Source: Semisulcospira habei (lineage: Eukaryota; Mollusca; Gastropoda; Semisulcospiridae). From it: DNA of 64,000 bases. A program made the position numbers and the translations under genes. The stretch lies in NCBI GenBank assembly GCA_036245525.1, contig BTPG01000005.1, forward strand, positions 118,364,007 to 118,428,006, in the 5' to 3' direction. Below, piece by piece: positions 1-11,385 of this stretch. The notes under the pieces were generated by a model. That model had not been told where the DNA came from. It ran no database searches and was given only the letters and a program-made list of their open reading frames with translations. The stretch's first letter is position 1, and the number at the start of each line of letters is the position of its first letter.

Positions 1-93
1 GCAAAGGCCCTCGGGCCCACGACGGCCGCAGTAACCCCGCGCACGGCTGTGCGCGGGCTTACTGCGGCCGTCGTGGGTCCGAAGATGTTCTGC
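1..93. repeat. HP-B palindrome, left end cut by window
   Basis: Near-perfect inverted repeat: the left arm (cccacgacggccgcagt) and right arm (actgcggccgtcgtggg) meet at a GC-rich centre gcgcacggctgtgcgc. The outer arm (cccagtag...) lies outside the window. Related full copies are at 15603, 31404, 34943, 35966 and 61868. Confidence 0.9.
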
Positions 94-673
94 TTCTGGG
101 GAACATCAAATGGCTCATTTCTTCCCTTTCTCCTGTCACGGCAAACATCCGTGATTGAATCTGTTCACGCTTTTTAATTAATAAACATGTGCACTGATAG
201 TGATACGTCCTTTTGCTTGCGCATCTTTATGAAGAGGACCATTTACCCCGGCAGCTGTTGCTTGGTGTCCGGAGGCAAACCTGGACACACATACAGAAAG
301 ATAACTGCTATAAGGTGCGATCCATCAGCAAATACCTTTCATTCTGTCTAAACGAGACATAGATTCTCGTGTGCCCCTGCAGCTACGCCTAAAATCTGTG
401 CCTGTGTTTGTTTCGGGTGATCAGGCGCATTAGGTTTTCTTATGTTTGTGATCCAAACACGCATCTATTCTCAGGGCAAGTGATTGACGAGTGCTTTGCA
501 TGTTATTAGTTCGGAGTGCAACGTCCGCGGCACCGGGGGGATAATGGACATCCTTAGTGGGTGGGTTGTGGGGGACAGGGGCAGCTATTACCCATCTGAA
601 CGCTGATCAATTCGGCCGCACTGCAACTGTGCCACTTTGATTTACCGGGATTATAAAACGGTCATGCTATCTG
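94..673. other. No gene recognised
   Basis: Non-coding sequence. A weak HP-A right-arm-like fragment (acatagattctcgtg, near 357) and nothing else recognisable. No open frame with protein character. Confidence 0.6.
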
Positions 674-684
674 AACAAGCCGTC

Positions 685-996
685 AGAGTCCGAAATAGCC
701 CACAGGCGGTTAAACGTCGGAGCAGGAGAGCGAAGGGAATCGCCGGGTCGTGGGTTCGAATCCCGTCCCGGCCCCGGTAGCTGGACTCACAATCCAGGGG
801 AAAAAACGGATTTATTAATTTTAATAAATAGCATGTCGTTGAAAGGTAAATCAAAGTGGCACAGTTGGAGTGCGCCTGAGTTGATCAGTGTTCAAGTCGT
901 ACTCCATAGGCAATAGATTTCCCTGTCCCCCATAACCCGCCCGTCAGGGCCGTCCATGATCACCTCGGTGCTGTGGACGTTAAACCCGAACTAACC
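685..996 (+). mobile_element. tRNA-derived SINE, copy 1
   Basis: A 312-bp SINE. The head has a pol III A-box-like stretch (aatagcccacaggcggtta) and a clear B box (ggttcgaatcc at 752-762). The conserved 3' part contains cccgcccgtcagggccgt and ends gttaaacccgaactaacc. It is flanked by an 11-bp target duplication, aacaagccgtc, at 674-684 and 997-1007. Same family as 52231-52549 and 62233-62554. The shared tail resembles the conserved 3' domains reported for mollusc SINEs (inference from memory). The duplication shows insertion by target-primed reverse transcription with a LINE partner. Confidence 0.93.
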
Positions 997-1105
997 AACA
1001 AGCCGTCGTTTTGCCTGGACCCACACATTCTACGCTATGCTATAAATGATTATAAATACATTACTTACAAAAAACAAACAAAAAACAACTGACATAGAGT
1101 ATTTA

Positions 1106-1275
1106 GAGGCCCATGACGATCTATGCCTTTTACAAATGGGTGGAGCGCACCTCTGTTGACACACAGTCTTTTGCCGCTGTGTAAATCCTGTTGAACAAGA
1201 TGACTCTTCATGTCCAAACTCTGCTGTTCGAAAGAAGTTTCGCCTGCAAAATGGCATAGATCTGCAGGGGCTCGT
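1106..1275. repeat. Degenerate HP-A arm fragments
   Basis: An arm-like piece (gaggcccatgacgatctatgcc, broken by mismatches) near 1106 and an inverted partner-like piece (ggcatagatctgc) near 1252, with about 120 bp between them. Probably an old, expanded HP-A copy. Confidence 0.4.
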
Positions 1276-1497
1276 TATGATCAATGCCACTTGTTTCCAC
1301 TTATTTGTTATTCACATCTGTGTTGCTCACTCCATGGTTTCAGCACTGTCTTGTCCGGTTAGTTGTTCCAGAATGACGCTTAGTCTAACTTCAAACCCAT
1401 TTGCTGTATGCAATATATACAATATATGCATTTTGTTGGTCACGATTATTTTCTCAGTTTTCTCTGCTTTCCTCAGACAAAAGAGGCATCTGTGAGT

Positions 1498-1524
1498 CGG
1501 TCTGTGTTTTTGCACCTTACGGCT
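1498..1524. repeat. HP-E left-arm fragment
   Basis: A single arm reading tctgtg...ccttacggctg with no right arm. It abuts the TTAA (1533-1536) that opens the next HP-A unit. Confidence 0.55.
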
Positions 1525-1532
1525 GAAAAGGG

Positions 1533-1707
1533 TTAACCCCTTTACTGCCAGTGAAGGCAAATTGTGTTTCTGAACTCTTTGTAAACTCAACGCAGAAAGA
1601 GTCCCAAGCCATCCAAGTAACAAGGATACAAAAGGGTGTCAACAAGAGGCATAGATCCTCATGAGCCCCACGCGATAGCGGGGGCTCATGAGGATCTATG
1701 CCTCTTG
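1533..1707. repeat. HP-A unit with hairpin at 1643-1707
   Basis: Opens with ttaacccctttactgcca at a TTAA and leads into a 65-bp near-perfect hairpin, caagaggcatagatcc ... ggatctatgcctcttg. The right outer part fades into unrelated sequence, so the right boundary is not resolved. Confidence 0.85.
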
Positions 1708-1894
1708 CACTTGGATCCTGTTTAGTATTTCTCGTCAGCCCCTCGTCCGGTCCTGGTGTTAGTGAACTACCGGCTTATTGCTGCCGGTGGGCTGTGGACA
1801 CACAGTCTTTTAGGCAGACGACAATGACAATGGGGCACGGGTGTCACGCCCGGTGTTTTGCGAGTGTCGGACCGGTGAATTAGAAATTAACCTA

Positions 1895-1976
1895 GTGCGC
1901 AAAAGGTAGCTCGGACCGGCATCGGTGGCAGCTGCGGCCAACTGCGGCCGATATCGGTCCGAGCTACCTTCTGCAC
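1895..1976. repeat. Palindrome, unplaced family
   Basis: 82-bp inverted repeat. The arm aaggtagctcggaccg returns as cggtccgagctacctt, with a GC-rich centre (ggcagctgcggcc). No second copy was seen in this window. The centre resembles HP-B in composition only. Confidence 0.85.
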
Positions 1977-2627
1977 ATTGGAGAAGTCGGCGTGCACTTT
2001 GGTTCGATAGCTGGGGGCCTTTTTTTTGACTGTCGACGGGTGTCCAAGTGTAACTAAACTGAACCCGAAAGCTTTATGAGTGTTTCTTGTCAGGACGATG
2101 CTTTCTGACCGATAGGGTGGTGGTGGAGTTGGGGTGGGGTGGGGTGGGGTGGGGGGGGGGTGAGGAGAGTGGAGGGGAGGAGGAAGCCATTTAGGGCAAA
2201 GGGTGGAAGTATAACTGAAAATGAACCATAATGCATGGCTTTCCGAGGTTTTTGTTTCTGTCCGAACGATGCTTTCAAAGCAAAGATGCCCAGTGTTCAG
2301 TGTATGACTTGAACCCGGCGTACACACTTTATTGGTTCTTTGCTTTGGGCCATTAATGGTTGTAGGTGCACGGATGATGGATGAGTAACTAAACGCTAGG
2401 CCTTTATAGCCATTAGCCATCAAACGACGATCGAGTGCAAAAATATATAATGACTGCATTCGATGATTATCACACTGTTTTGTGTTTACGTCATCTTTGA
2501 AAATCCTAAAGAAATGTGTGCATGCACTTTAAAAGAAAACAATACCATAAAAACCTTCAAGGAATAACGTCGTCAAAAGATAACCCCAAAACAAATGTAA
2601 GACGGAAAAGGTGACAGACTTGAAATG
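1977..2627. other. No gene recognised; G-rich patch
   Basis: Contains a G-rich run at 2117-2160. A 190-codon antisense frame across it is low-complexity proline from the G run and is not taken as a gene. Confidence 0.6.
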
Positions 2628-2693
2628 TGCGTGAGTCTGTGATTTTGAACCTTACGGCTGGAAGCTGTAAGGTTCAATATCACAGACTAACGC
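2628..2693. repeat. HP-E palindrome
   Basis: Arms tgcgtgagtctgtg...gaaccttacggc and the reverse complement, with a very short loop (tggaa). Confidence 0.88.
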
Positions 2694-3117
2694 AGATGTA
2701 TTTTAAATCCACCCGAACTCTTCATCCGCCCGAGAACCTATATCAACAGACGACAAGAAGAACGCTAACAAGGGAACGATACAATGCTCAACAGCTTTGT
2801 CCTTCCGAGTCCGATTCTAGTACCTTCCACAACTCTTCGTCCTTTCCACTGTTCGTATTGTCCCTAATTCACTGCGAGAGTTTGTTTTCCGACATGGCCG
2901 CGCGTGCGACGAAGTTTGAAGAAAAAACAAACACGTTTTCCTCTCGCTGTTGTGATTGAGAATTAGCTGCAAAGGATCGTCCAATCTGGAAGACAAATAC
3001 CTTACAGGCAGGTCCACCCGACGTTCTTTGTCTGCCGTTCTCCTCCGCGTGTGCCGAAACGGTCGCAAAGACGGGTGGGTGTTGGTACTGTCGTAGCAAA
3101 GGCCGTGCACTCACCTT

Positions 3118-3179
3118 CAAGAGGCATAGATCCTCATGAGCCCGAAAAAACTGCGGCTCATGAGGATCTATACCTCTTG
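3118..3179. repeat. HP-A palindrome
   Basis: 62-bp hairpin caagaggcatagatcctcatgagc / gctcatgaggatctatacctcttg with an A-rich loop replacing the usual GC centre. Confidence 0.93.
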
Positions 3180-3559
3180 CTGTCTCCAGTCTCCGTCCAT
3201 TTGCTCGCCAGAACGAACTTGAAACCAGACGGATCTTGGCCTTGTAACGAAACGGCACTGTCTACGAACACAAGGCCTCATAAGGCCATGCAGGCTTCGA
3301 GGACCCATGCGACCCTGTGTCTCTTGACGGTCGAATTTACGTCTGTTTTCTTTTCTCGGGAGGACGGGATCTGTCGATGTTCAGTCTACGACCTGCCGTC
3401 TTCCGTTTAGACGGGTGGGTCAAATAATGAGTAGTTCTTTGCCTTTCTTCAGAACGTCGGCCTTCTTCAATGCTGGATCTCTGTTCGTGATGGTCAGTTC
3501 ATCATGTTAAGACAATTTACATGTGCGTTCCTCAGGTAGAGGAAAGTAGAGTTCATTTG
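3180..3559. other. No gene recognised
   Basis: Unique-looking sequence without protein character or recognised repeat. Confidence 0.5.
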
Positions 3560-3628
3560 TTTGCTGGTCTGTGATTTTGGACCTTATGGCTGCAAGTTGT
3601 AAGGTCCAAAATCATAAACCGGCACACA
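3560..3628. repeat. HP-E palindrome
   Basis: Arms ggtctgtgattttggacctta / taaggtccaaaatcata, short loop. Outer arms gctggt / accggc also pair. Confidence 0.88.
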
Positions 3629-3766
3629 TTTGAACTGTACAGAAGAATCCCCCAAAGGCCCCGATATCGAAACATCTACAACGGAACTTAAAAAACAACT
3701 CTGAACGTGATCGTTTAGAACTTTTCCCTTGGCCGAGTCTGGAGAAAACAGTAACTTCCTAAATCT

Positions 3767-3856
3767 GAACCCTTTGGCTGTCGGCAGCGGTTTAAGTCGC
3801 GATGATTCCTGCAGGAATCATCTCGACAAAAGCCGCTACCGACACCCAAAGGGTTA
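3767..3856. repeat. HP-F palindrome
   Basis: Runs from aaccctttggctgtcgg to cgacacccaaagggtta. The inner core gatgattcctgcaggaatcatc is itself a perfect palindrome apart from the flanks. Outer ends match the TTAACCC...GGGTTAA pattern of other HP-F copies. Confidence 0.9.
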
Positions 3857-4411
3857 CATTTTAAAAATTGTTGTTGCCCTCTCTCTTTCTCTCCACATGT
3901 CCACAACAATACACAGGCTAAGGCAACACGGATTTGTCCACATTTCGGTATTAGTGTTTGTATTGGAGCCTCCGTTGTCTAGGCCATGCTTGTATTTTTG
4001 CTGCCTCCAGTGAAGAAGGCCAATACGTGAAAGTGTTTTGTTCCATTTTATTCACCAACTGGTGTTCTAGGAGTGTCGCTGGTGTATAATTAAGTTAACC
4101 CAAATTACCCCCCCCCCACCCCCCCACCCCCTCCCCCCCCGTCGCATTTCCCAAATTATGGATGCGCCACCTAACGACCATGTGCCATTTGGAGGAGATG
4201 TATTGACCATGATAATTCAAGGCGTTGGGGCTAAATGGGTTAAGTGTGAAATTACACGACGCTGAGCTATGTTTTTCGTATGTTCGGTTTAACATACATA
4301 TTTGGAGTGACTTTTACAATATTTAAAAAATTGTAGTTTTGAAAATATTTGAGTAAGCAGTTTATTTTAGTCGTCTTTACGTAGGATATCACAAAGGCAA
4401 GCCTCACCTAT

Positions 4412-4493
4412 CTGTGTACTGATACGCAATTTTGGAATTTGCGGTTTTGAGCCGTAATGTTGAAAATCACCGACCAGCACACACATCTACCTT
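4412..4493. repeat. Degenerate HP-E palindrome
   Basis: Left arm tgtgtactgatacgcaattttgg has diverged. The right arm gaaaatcaccgaccagcacaca is well kept. Confidence 0.65.
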
Positions 4494-4849
4494 GTGCTAC
4501 AGTCGAACAAAAAGCGTCATCTGACTGAGATCACCGTTTTTACCGTAGTATCTAGCATATTACATCAGTCTGACTCAAGTTTATTTCTCTACTGCCAATA
4601 AGACAATTCAGACTGATTTGTCCGTTGAGTTCTGATGACTATAACATAATCACAGTATTTACCTTTTATTTTCTTGTTGTTGTTGTTGTTACAGACAAGC
4701 GAGACAGCTCCAACCGATCACCGCTGTTCCGTCTGGAAACTTCACCGGCTCACGTGCAACGTGAGAATCATACCATTAATACAGGAAGCTGTCCCGGGCG
4801 TCGCCACCAGTCGCAGACTGAGCACCTGACGACAGTGATTATCCATCCG

Positions 4850-4892
4850 CAAGAGGCAGCTTGCGGGGGCTCATGACGATCTGTGCCTCTGG
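4850..4892. repeat. HP-A hairpin with left-arm deletion
   Basis: The left arm is reduced to caagaggcagc and joins directly to gcgggggctcatgacgatctgtgcctct. The inner left arm is missing, so the palindrome is asymmetric. Confidence 0.75.
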
Positions 4893-4916
4893 CACACTGC
4901 AAATTGTGCTTTTTTT

Positions 4917-4990
4917 TTAGTTAAAAAAAAGGTAACAGAAGGACAAAAAGTCACTTTTTGTCCCTCATGTTACCTTTTTGTTAAACTAAA
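4917..4990. repeat. AT-rich palindrome, unplaced family
   Basis: Arms tttagttaaaaaaaaggtaac / gttacctttttgttaaactaaa around ggacaaaaagtcactttttgtcc. Single copy in this window. Confidence 0.85.
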
Positions 4991-5623
4991 GAAATAAGTA
5001 AGTTACAGAATGGAAAATAACTTTACAGAACAAAAAATAATAACATGATGGCTTGATGGGGAAAAAGTCAGTAAATGTACAGTCTGACTTTGTGAATCGT
5101 ATTATACATTACCTCTATTTTCTGTTCATTTCGTTTTGTCTCACTTTGGTCTGTGAGGAAAAGGTCCAGAATAAAACTGTATTAACGTAAGAACCGTCGA
5201 TGTATAAGAATGCTTTGTTGCTACTATATTAAAATTTAATGTTGAATTAGAAATAAAATTTGTATGGGTCTGCACTGGCTTTTAACTGGCACCTGTTATG
5301 TCGGAGGATTGTCGTCAACATCGTCGTCATCATCATCATTATAACCATAATCATATAACAGCACCCCCCCCCCCCCCCCCAAGAAAAATTACTTAAGCCT
5401 TGAGTAAGCTTTATACCCCAAACTGATCTGCAGAGGCAGTTTATAGCACTTCGTAAATCCAAACATTGTTTAAAAGTTCTCGAAAACGTATTCACAGCAA
5501 ATAATTATTGTGAATTCGTATGAGTCTCTTATACGCTAGAAAAGTGTCCGGGAACGATAGAGCGCACAATACATTAAAATCATATACACTTTAAACACTT
5601 ATTGATAACTTGATAGAATATAA
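4991..5623. other. No gene recognised
   Basis: AT-rich sequence with a CAT-rich stretch near 5320 and a C run at 5364-5380. Confidence 0.55.
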
Positions 5624-5784
5624 GTTATTGGTAGCAGGGGTTTGCTACACGGACCCAAATAGGCATGAGGGAGGCCAAAGGAACCATTGTACCCCGAAGG
5701 CCGAAGGTCTGGGGGGTACAATGGTTCCTTTGACCTCCCGAAGGCCTACAAGGGTGCGTGTAGCAAACCCCTTCTACCAATAAC
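5624..5784. repeat. Long palindrome, unplaced family
   Basis: 161-bp inverted repeat. gttattggtagcaggggtttgctac at the left returns as gtagcaaaccccttctaccaataac at the right. The inner arms aggaaccattgtacccc / ggggtacaatggttcct pair around a short loop. One of the longest palindromes in the window, with no second copy here. Confidence 0.9.
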
Positions 5785-6080
5785 GTATTTGTTTTGATTC
5801 CTTCAATATTTTCGTAAAAGAAATCAAGCTGAATTCGTCCGACCTGGATCACGCCAGACATGACTAACGTCAAAAGAATATACTTGTATACATACTGGAC
5901 TTATGGCGTAATTTAAGATATTTCATGACGTTGCCGTCTGCATGACCAGCAGCATTGTTAATGGAAGAGGTGCGTGACTATTTGCCTACAAAAAAATGTA
6001 AAATTCTTCAATAAAGTAGTACATAGGATGCTCATGTGCTTTCGATTTCGCAAAGATTTTCTTTTTAGTGGTCTCAGTGT

Positions 6081-6128
6081 TACACACTACTGCGGCAGGC
6101 TTGTGCTACAAACCACTTCAGTAGTGTG
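6081..6128. repeat. Short inverted repeat
   Basis: Arms acacactactg and cagtagtgtgt about 26 bp apart, next to the minus-strand copy of the 275-bp repeat. Confidence 0.5.
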
Positions 6129-6335
6129 TCTACTGTTACGAACACTAAGTAACTTTGTACTTTAGCGGAACGTTTTGGTGATCTTTTATAGAACAAAACT
6201 GGCATACAAGACGCGTCAGAAAAAGGGCTACAAAAAGTCCGCCATTAGTCGCTACAAGGGCTTTTGTAGCTTGGTCATGTGGTACCGTTTCCGCTAAAGG
6301 GATTGGTCGTGTGACGTAGGGATGTAAACAAACAT
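6129..6335 (-). repeat. Dispersed copy of the ~275-bp repeat
   Basis: The reverse complement aligns along most of its length with the array units at 36531-36758 and 44732-45595. Shared landmarks are ctaagtaactttgtact, gatcttttatagaacaaaac, tggcat, gtccgcca and gtcgtgtgacgtaggga. More diverged than the array units, so an older or independent copy. Confidence 0.85.
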
Positions 6336-6678
6336 ATTTCCAGTATGCTCTAGAATTGTTTTTGTGTGTGTGTGTAAATTTGGTGATGTTTCAATAGGAA
6401 ACAGTACACGATATTGATGTGCATACTTTCAACATTGAAATGCAAAACACAAACTTGCACAATGGCTTCTGTACTATTCTAGCCATTCTGTCGCACTTGT
6501 TTTAGGCGTCAATGGTGGGAGATGGACCACAAATGACCTTTAATGTCTGATAAACCATTTAACATGACAGGTCAAGGGTAGTTCTTGACTTGCTTAGCGC
6601 CAATGAATGAATGAATGAATGTAGAGGCACTATATTTGACTTGTCATGTCCAATCAATTTACAAAGACTTGTATATTT

Positions 6679-6766
6679 ACGAGTAAAAGAAATGCGACAT
6701 TTTTGGAATCATCGGAAACACAGTATTTCCGATGATTCCTAAAATGTCGCATTTCTTTTGCTCTTC
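6679..6766. repeat. HP-D palindrome
   Basis: Arms gtaaaagaaatgcgacattt / aaatgtcgcatttcttttgct with ggaatcatcggaaac / tttccgatgattcc inside. Confidence 0.92.
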
Positions 6767-6977
6767 TTTTTCCTGCGAAAAATATTAAAACTTTTGGCTG
6801 GAAAAGAGCGTGCAAGCTGTTTAAATGACGTAATGCACAAAGGCGGAAAAAAGTAACAAAATATTATGAAGAACAAGGGGGTGGCAACTGTAGCGGCCTG
6901 GGTTTTGCCTGCTAGCTACACTCCAGAATAGACGAGATTTTGAGACCGCGGAGGACGAGAAAGGAGGATGGAGTGAA

Positions 6978-7137
<160 letters not shown>

Positions 7138-7158
7138 TGAGCTGGGTGAGCAAGAAAG

Positions 7159-7327
7159 TTAATCCACTCAGCCCTGACGCACTACAGCAGGAGATGGGTC
7201 GACCATGATAATTCATGGACATTGCCCATGAATTATCATGGTTGATCCATCTCCTGCAACTGGTGCATAAGCTTTAGATGACGCCTCCAAAATTTGGGAA
7301 ATAAGGCCGTTGGGCTGAATGAGTTAA
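7159..7327. mobile_element. HP-C unit, TTAA-bounded
   Basis: Starts at TTAA (7159-7162) with tccactcagccctgacgc and ends ccgttgggctgaatgag at TTAA (7324-7327). The terminal stretches form an imperfect inverted repeat. The hairpin 7187-7257 (gcaggagatgg...ccatctcctgc) lacks the usual ttggcgcc core. Reads as a non-autonomous DNA element. The TTAA flanks suggest a piggyBac-type mechanism (inference). Confidence 0.75.
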
Positions 7328-7536
7328 CCCATTTAATCCACGGCCGAATTTTCTAAATTTGGTGATGACCTCTAACTTCTATGTACCAGTTGCAAGAGAT
7401 GGATCGACCATGATAATTCAAGGGTAGTGCCAGATTTAGTTTGGCGCCTCATAGCGCCAAGCTAATCTGGCACTACTCTTGAATTATCATGGTCGATCCA
7501 TCTCATGCTGTAGGGCGTTAGGGCTGAGTGGGTTAA
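7324..7536. mobile_element. HP-C unit sharing TTAA with its neighbour
   Basis: Begins at the TTAA that ends the previous unit and finishes gggctgagtggg-TTAA at 7533-7536. The hairpin at 7392-7509 carries the full core: tggcgcctcatagcgcca between gataattcaagggtagtgcc and its complement. Confidence 0.78.
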
Positions 7537-7774
7537 TAATTACTGATGACTGAATCTATGACTGAGTGGATGAATAAGGAAGTTCTTCACACAACGTGCC
7601 ATTGAAAGAACAAATTGTGGAGGAGAGAAAGAGTGAAAGTGTTGATGATGAAAAGATCGAAAAGGCTGCTGCTGCTGAACCTTTATTGAAGACTGGGACA
7701 GGGACTGCATTGCATATATTACAAACTGAGCTATTCTACACAGCACCAAAACTTCTTCTTCCACACATCCGTTC

Positions 7775-8004
<230 letters not shown>

Positions 8005-8180
8005 CATTAAAGTTAGCCCCAGGTGAACATCTCCCAAGAAAGGAATGATGCGGGATCCCAAAATGAAGACGGCGAACTGAAGATGATGACGGTGATCACT
8101 TTGATTGTCAAAGAAGGGGGATTTGGGGGAAGGTTTGTAATGACACCCAGACATCTCCTTGCCAACTCTTCTTCCTCCCG

Positions 8181-8244
8181 CAAGAGGCATAGATCCTCAT
8201 GGGCCTCCGCAATCGCGAGGGCCCATGAGGATCTATGCCTCTTG
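8181..8244. repeat. HP-A palindrome
   Basis: 64-bp hairpin. Both arms carry the variant catgggcc / ggcccatg instead of catgagcc / ggctcatg, a symmetric change. Confidence 0.95.
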
Positions 8245-8810
8245 CTCACAGACAAGACCGTCTCAAGTCATGGTCATCTTGGACAAGACGCGCAGACGAT
8301 CTTCCTCCTTGCTCCTTGACAGAAGACGGTCGCTTGGAGTTGAAATTATGATTGGAGACACTGAGATTGAGACGTCAGGCCTACTGCGATTGGCAGAGCT
8401 GGCAGCTCGTTCCCACTGAGCAACGGTTGCAATCTTGTCAGATCCGTTGCGTATTGAAAATCACCCCGGTGACCTTCTGCTGTTTGAGAAAAGCAGACTT
8501 CCATCACGTCGGTGAAACAAGACCTTCAGTTGGCCTAGCAAAAGGCTGTGGACAGATCTTTTCAAGTGTAAGATCGGTTGCGGTCTGTGAGGTATCATGA
8601 AGATCTAGGTATGTGTCTTTTAGGGTGGGAGGGGTTCGCTGCTTCTGGGAGTCAGATGGAGAATACAGATTAGGATTGCCGTGAGCTAGACAAGGTTCTC
8701 TCTCACACCGTGCCACACGTCCAAAAATCCCTTCGTGCGCTATAGCTGGACCCCTCAATACCCCGTCTCCCAGAGGAAAATAGAGATAAATCGTCCCAAG
8801 CAAGAGGCGT

Positions 8811-8864
8811 ATATCTTCATGAGCCCGCACAATTGCGGGGGCTCATGAGGATCTACGCCTCTTG
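8811..8864. repeat. HP-A palindrome
   Basis: caagaggcgtatatcttc / gaggatctacgcctcttg around gagcccgcacaattgcgggggctc. Confidence 0.93.
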
Positions 8865-8900
8865 CAGATGGGGACGGTTCTCCCGAGGACCCGTTTAGCT

Positions 8901-9690
8901 CGACACGCTCAATTTCAGAATTTCGCCAGGAGGTAAAAATCCTCCCGAAAATCTGACAGTATCAGTTGGACCCTTGAAACTGGGTTTGTGCTTGGAAAAC
9001 TAAAGTGTAATGAGCACTGAATATAGCTGGGGTGTCAGTTGTATTCAATTGTAAAGGAAGCAGGGTGTGATGAGGTGTGGGGTAGAAGAGAGGTTATTCG
9101 TTGCACATGAATTGGACACGCTCAATTTCAGAATATGCCCAGAAGGTAGAAATAGCCAAGATCTAACGCTGTCGTCCGGACCCTCGAAACTCCGTTTGAG
9201 CTTGGAGAAATTAAAGTGTAATGAGCAACGAATATTGCTGGGTGTACGAAATTTTCTTCTCTTGCGTGGGGATGAGTTTGGGTGGGGAGTGGATGGGTGG
9301 GGTAGGGGTGGTGAGAGGGGGGGGGGGGAATAGAGCTGGGTGTAGAAAGGGTGGGAGGTGGTAGTTTTACCCTCAAATAAATTCGACACGCTCCGTTCCA
9401 GAATATAGCCAGAAGGTAAATCTTCCCCAATCTAACGCTATCAGTTAGACACTTCACCGTTTGTGCTTGGGAAGTGTAAAGTATCAGCTTTCTGTCATCC
9501 CTTAAATCAACAAGAGGCACAGATTTTCATGAGCCACGGCAAATGCGTCTTTCCGTTACAGTTTCGTCCCATTTACATCCGCTCCTGCCTCTTTTCACGG
9601 AAGAAAGTGTGGGAGTTTAGGATGGACACTATAGTTTTCAAAGTGTAATGAACGGCGAACAAGTAGGGGTGTAGCTTTCTGTTCCAGCGG
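8901..9690 (+). repeat. Diverged direct repeats, about 210-270 bp period
   Basis: Units begin near 8901, 9114 and 9384, with a partial fourth near 9610. Each begins gacacgctc, continues cagaat...gccagaaggta and reaches tttg(t/a)gcttgg and aagtgtaatgag. The second unit is lengthened by a G-rich insert at 9265-9330. An HP-A left arm (9511-9530) interrupts the last part. Confidence 0.75.
9511..9535 (+). repeat. HP-A left-arm fragment
   Basis: caagaggcacagattttcat without a right arm. Confidence 0.65.
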
Positions 9691-9865
9691 AGCGTACTCG
9701 CTGCATGTGAGCGGTCCTGCAGGGGATATCACTGGTGACACAAAGGGAGACAATGCTTGTGTCTTGCGGTCGCCATCTTGTCAAGTACGTAGCCACCTCT
9801 ACGGCATTGTTACGAACACTGCTAGGATGACCTCTTCTAGTCTTAGAGCCTAAGGGGTTGGACAT

Positions 9866-10065
<200 letters not shown>

Positions 10066-10128
10066 ACTCTAAACCTTTTCATTGATACACACTGGTTGAA
10101 ATTAATTTGACTATGACTATAGGTAATC

Positions 10129-10260
10129 AGGCCTCAGGCGCCAAGCTATTCTGGCCCCACCCTTGAACTAAAATGGTTGATCTATCTCCTAATCTGTTAT
10201 ATAGTTTGCATAGGACCATGAGTTAATTTTTAAGAAATCAATCTCAGGATGTAATGAGTG
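10129..10260. repeat. HP-C right half
   Basis: Only the right arm is kept: aggcgccaagctattctgg, cccttgaactaaaatggttg, atctatctcctaat, then a tail ending caatctcaggatgtaatgag that mirrors the left tail of the copies at 10848 and 63899. Confidence 0.75.
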
Positions 10261-10380
10261 ATCAGTCTCGTGATCAGTAAGTGATCAGTCTCGTGTTGAA
10301 ATCCTGATTGCTTTGTCCGTCTGAGGAACATAGATGAAGCAAACGAGGCAGCTGTTTACACACCAGCACTGAAGATGGAG

Positions 10381-10432
10381 GCGGCGTATTCTCATGAGCC
10401 CCAGGCGCCCATAAGCACCTATGCTTCTTGCA
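10381..10432. repeat. Degenerate HP-A hairpin
   Basis: gcgtattctcatgagcccc and a decayed right arm ending cacctatgcttcttgc. Confidence 0.6.
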
Positions 10433-10689
10433 GACGGAAAAGCGAGGAAGACCGGGGAATGGACAAGGATGGGTCCATATCACACCCGTCATGATGTTCG
10501 TAATTACAACTCCTGAAGTAGCGATACCTTAATTAAAGTTATCATTGGGATACCCCTCCCCCTTCCCGTTCCCCACCCCCTCCCCCCGCCCCTTCCTTCT
10601 TACCCGTTTCCTTATCCTCTCCCACAAATTTCGCCCTCTCCCCTCCTTCAATTCATACTACTCATACAGCACACATAGTGTCTAATGTC

Positions 10690-10858
10690 ATATGTAATAG
10701 CTGCAGGCGTTTTGTTTTTGTTGTTTTGAGGGTGGAGATGGGCGTTGGGATGGGGAGGGGGCAGGCGGGCTGAGTATGTTGGGGGAGATGGTGGTGGCAG
10801 GAACGATGTTAACGCATTGAGAAATGCGCTATATAAATACCATGTATTATTATTACAT
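10690..10858 (+). mobile_element. L2/CR1-like LINE or SINE 3' tail
   Basis: Ends aaatgcgctatataaatacc followed by attattatt. The same signature closes 22720-22902 and the L2-like insert at 37747-38360. No coding part is visible. Confidence 0.55.
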
Positions 10859-11050
10859 CCTGAGGCTGATTTTTTAAAAAAAAGCTAATTGTCCTATGGA
10901 AGCTACATGACAGATTAGGAGATAGGTCAACCGTTTTAGTTCGAGGGTGGTGCCAGAACAGCTTGGCGCCTCAGGGGCGCCAAGCTGTTCTGGCACCACC
11001 CTCGATCTATCATAGTCAAATTTATGTCAAGCAATGTATGAAAAGGGTTA
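10846..11050. mobile_element. HP-C unit, subfamily with atcctgaggctga end
   Basis: Left tail acatcctgaggctgattt, then agattaggagatagg and the hairpin 10918-11015 with core agcttggcgcctcaggggc. Same subfamily as 10129-10260, 22493-22718 and the window's right edge. Confidence 0.8.
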
Positions 11051-11182
11051 GTGGACAGAGGAAGTTTCCTTCTTACATAAAACCCCTTTCACAATAAAGC
11101 ATCAGAAATCAAGAGTTCTATCTCTAACTTTACCATCAGCCCCATTCCTCGCGACTGCAGGCAGACTTTTGAAAACTGTTAG

Positions 11183-11385
11183 TTAACCTGTTCAGTGTCG
11201 AGAAAAATTGAACACAAGAGGTATTGATCCTCATGAGCCCCCGCAACTGCATGAGGATCTATACCTCTTGCTGACAACACTTTAAATCCATTTCCCTGGG
11301 ACAGCTAGGGTGGTTTTTTTGTGTGTGCTGAAGTAACGAAGATTTCAAAAACACAGTCTGCGTCGGCTGGCACTGAACGGGTTAA
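11183..11385. mobile_element. HP-A unit bounded by TTAA at both ends
   Basis: TTAA 11183-11186 with cctgttcagtg, TTAA 11382-11385 preceded by cactgaacggg: terminal inverted repeats of about 11 bp. The hairpin at 11215-11270 has lost part of its right core. 203 bp overall. This is the clearest evidence that HP-A hairpins sit inside a TTAA-inserted element. Confidence 0.82.

Noticed and set aside
685..760. Stand-alone tRNA genes at the SINE heads (685, 28860, 39715, 52240, 53560, 62240)
   Set aside because: They lack a proper acceptor stem and terminator and continue into SINE or LINE bodies, most with target duplications.
2090..2459. 190-codon antisense proline-rich frame
   Set aside because: Driven by a G-rich simple tract and an HP-type palindrome; no conserved features.
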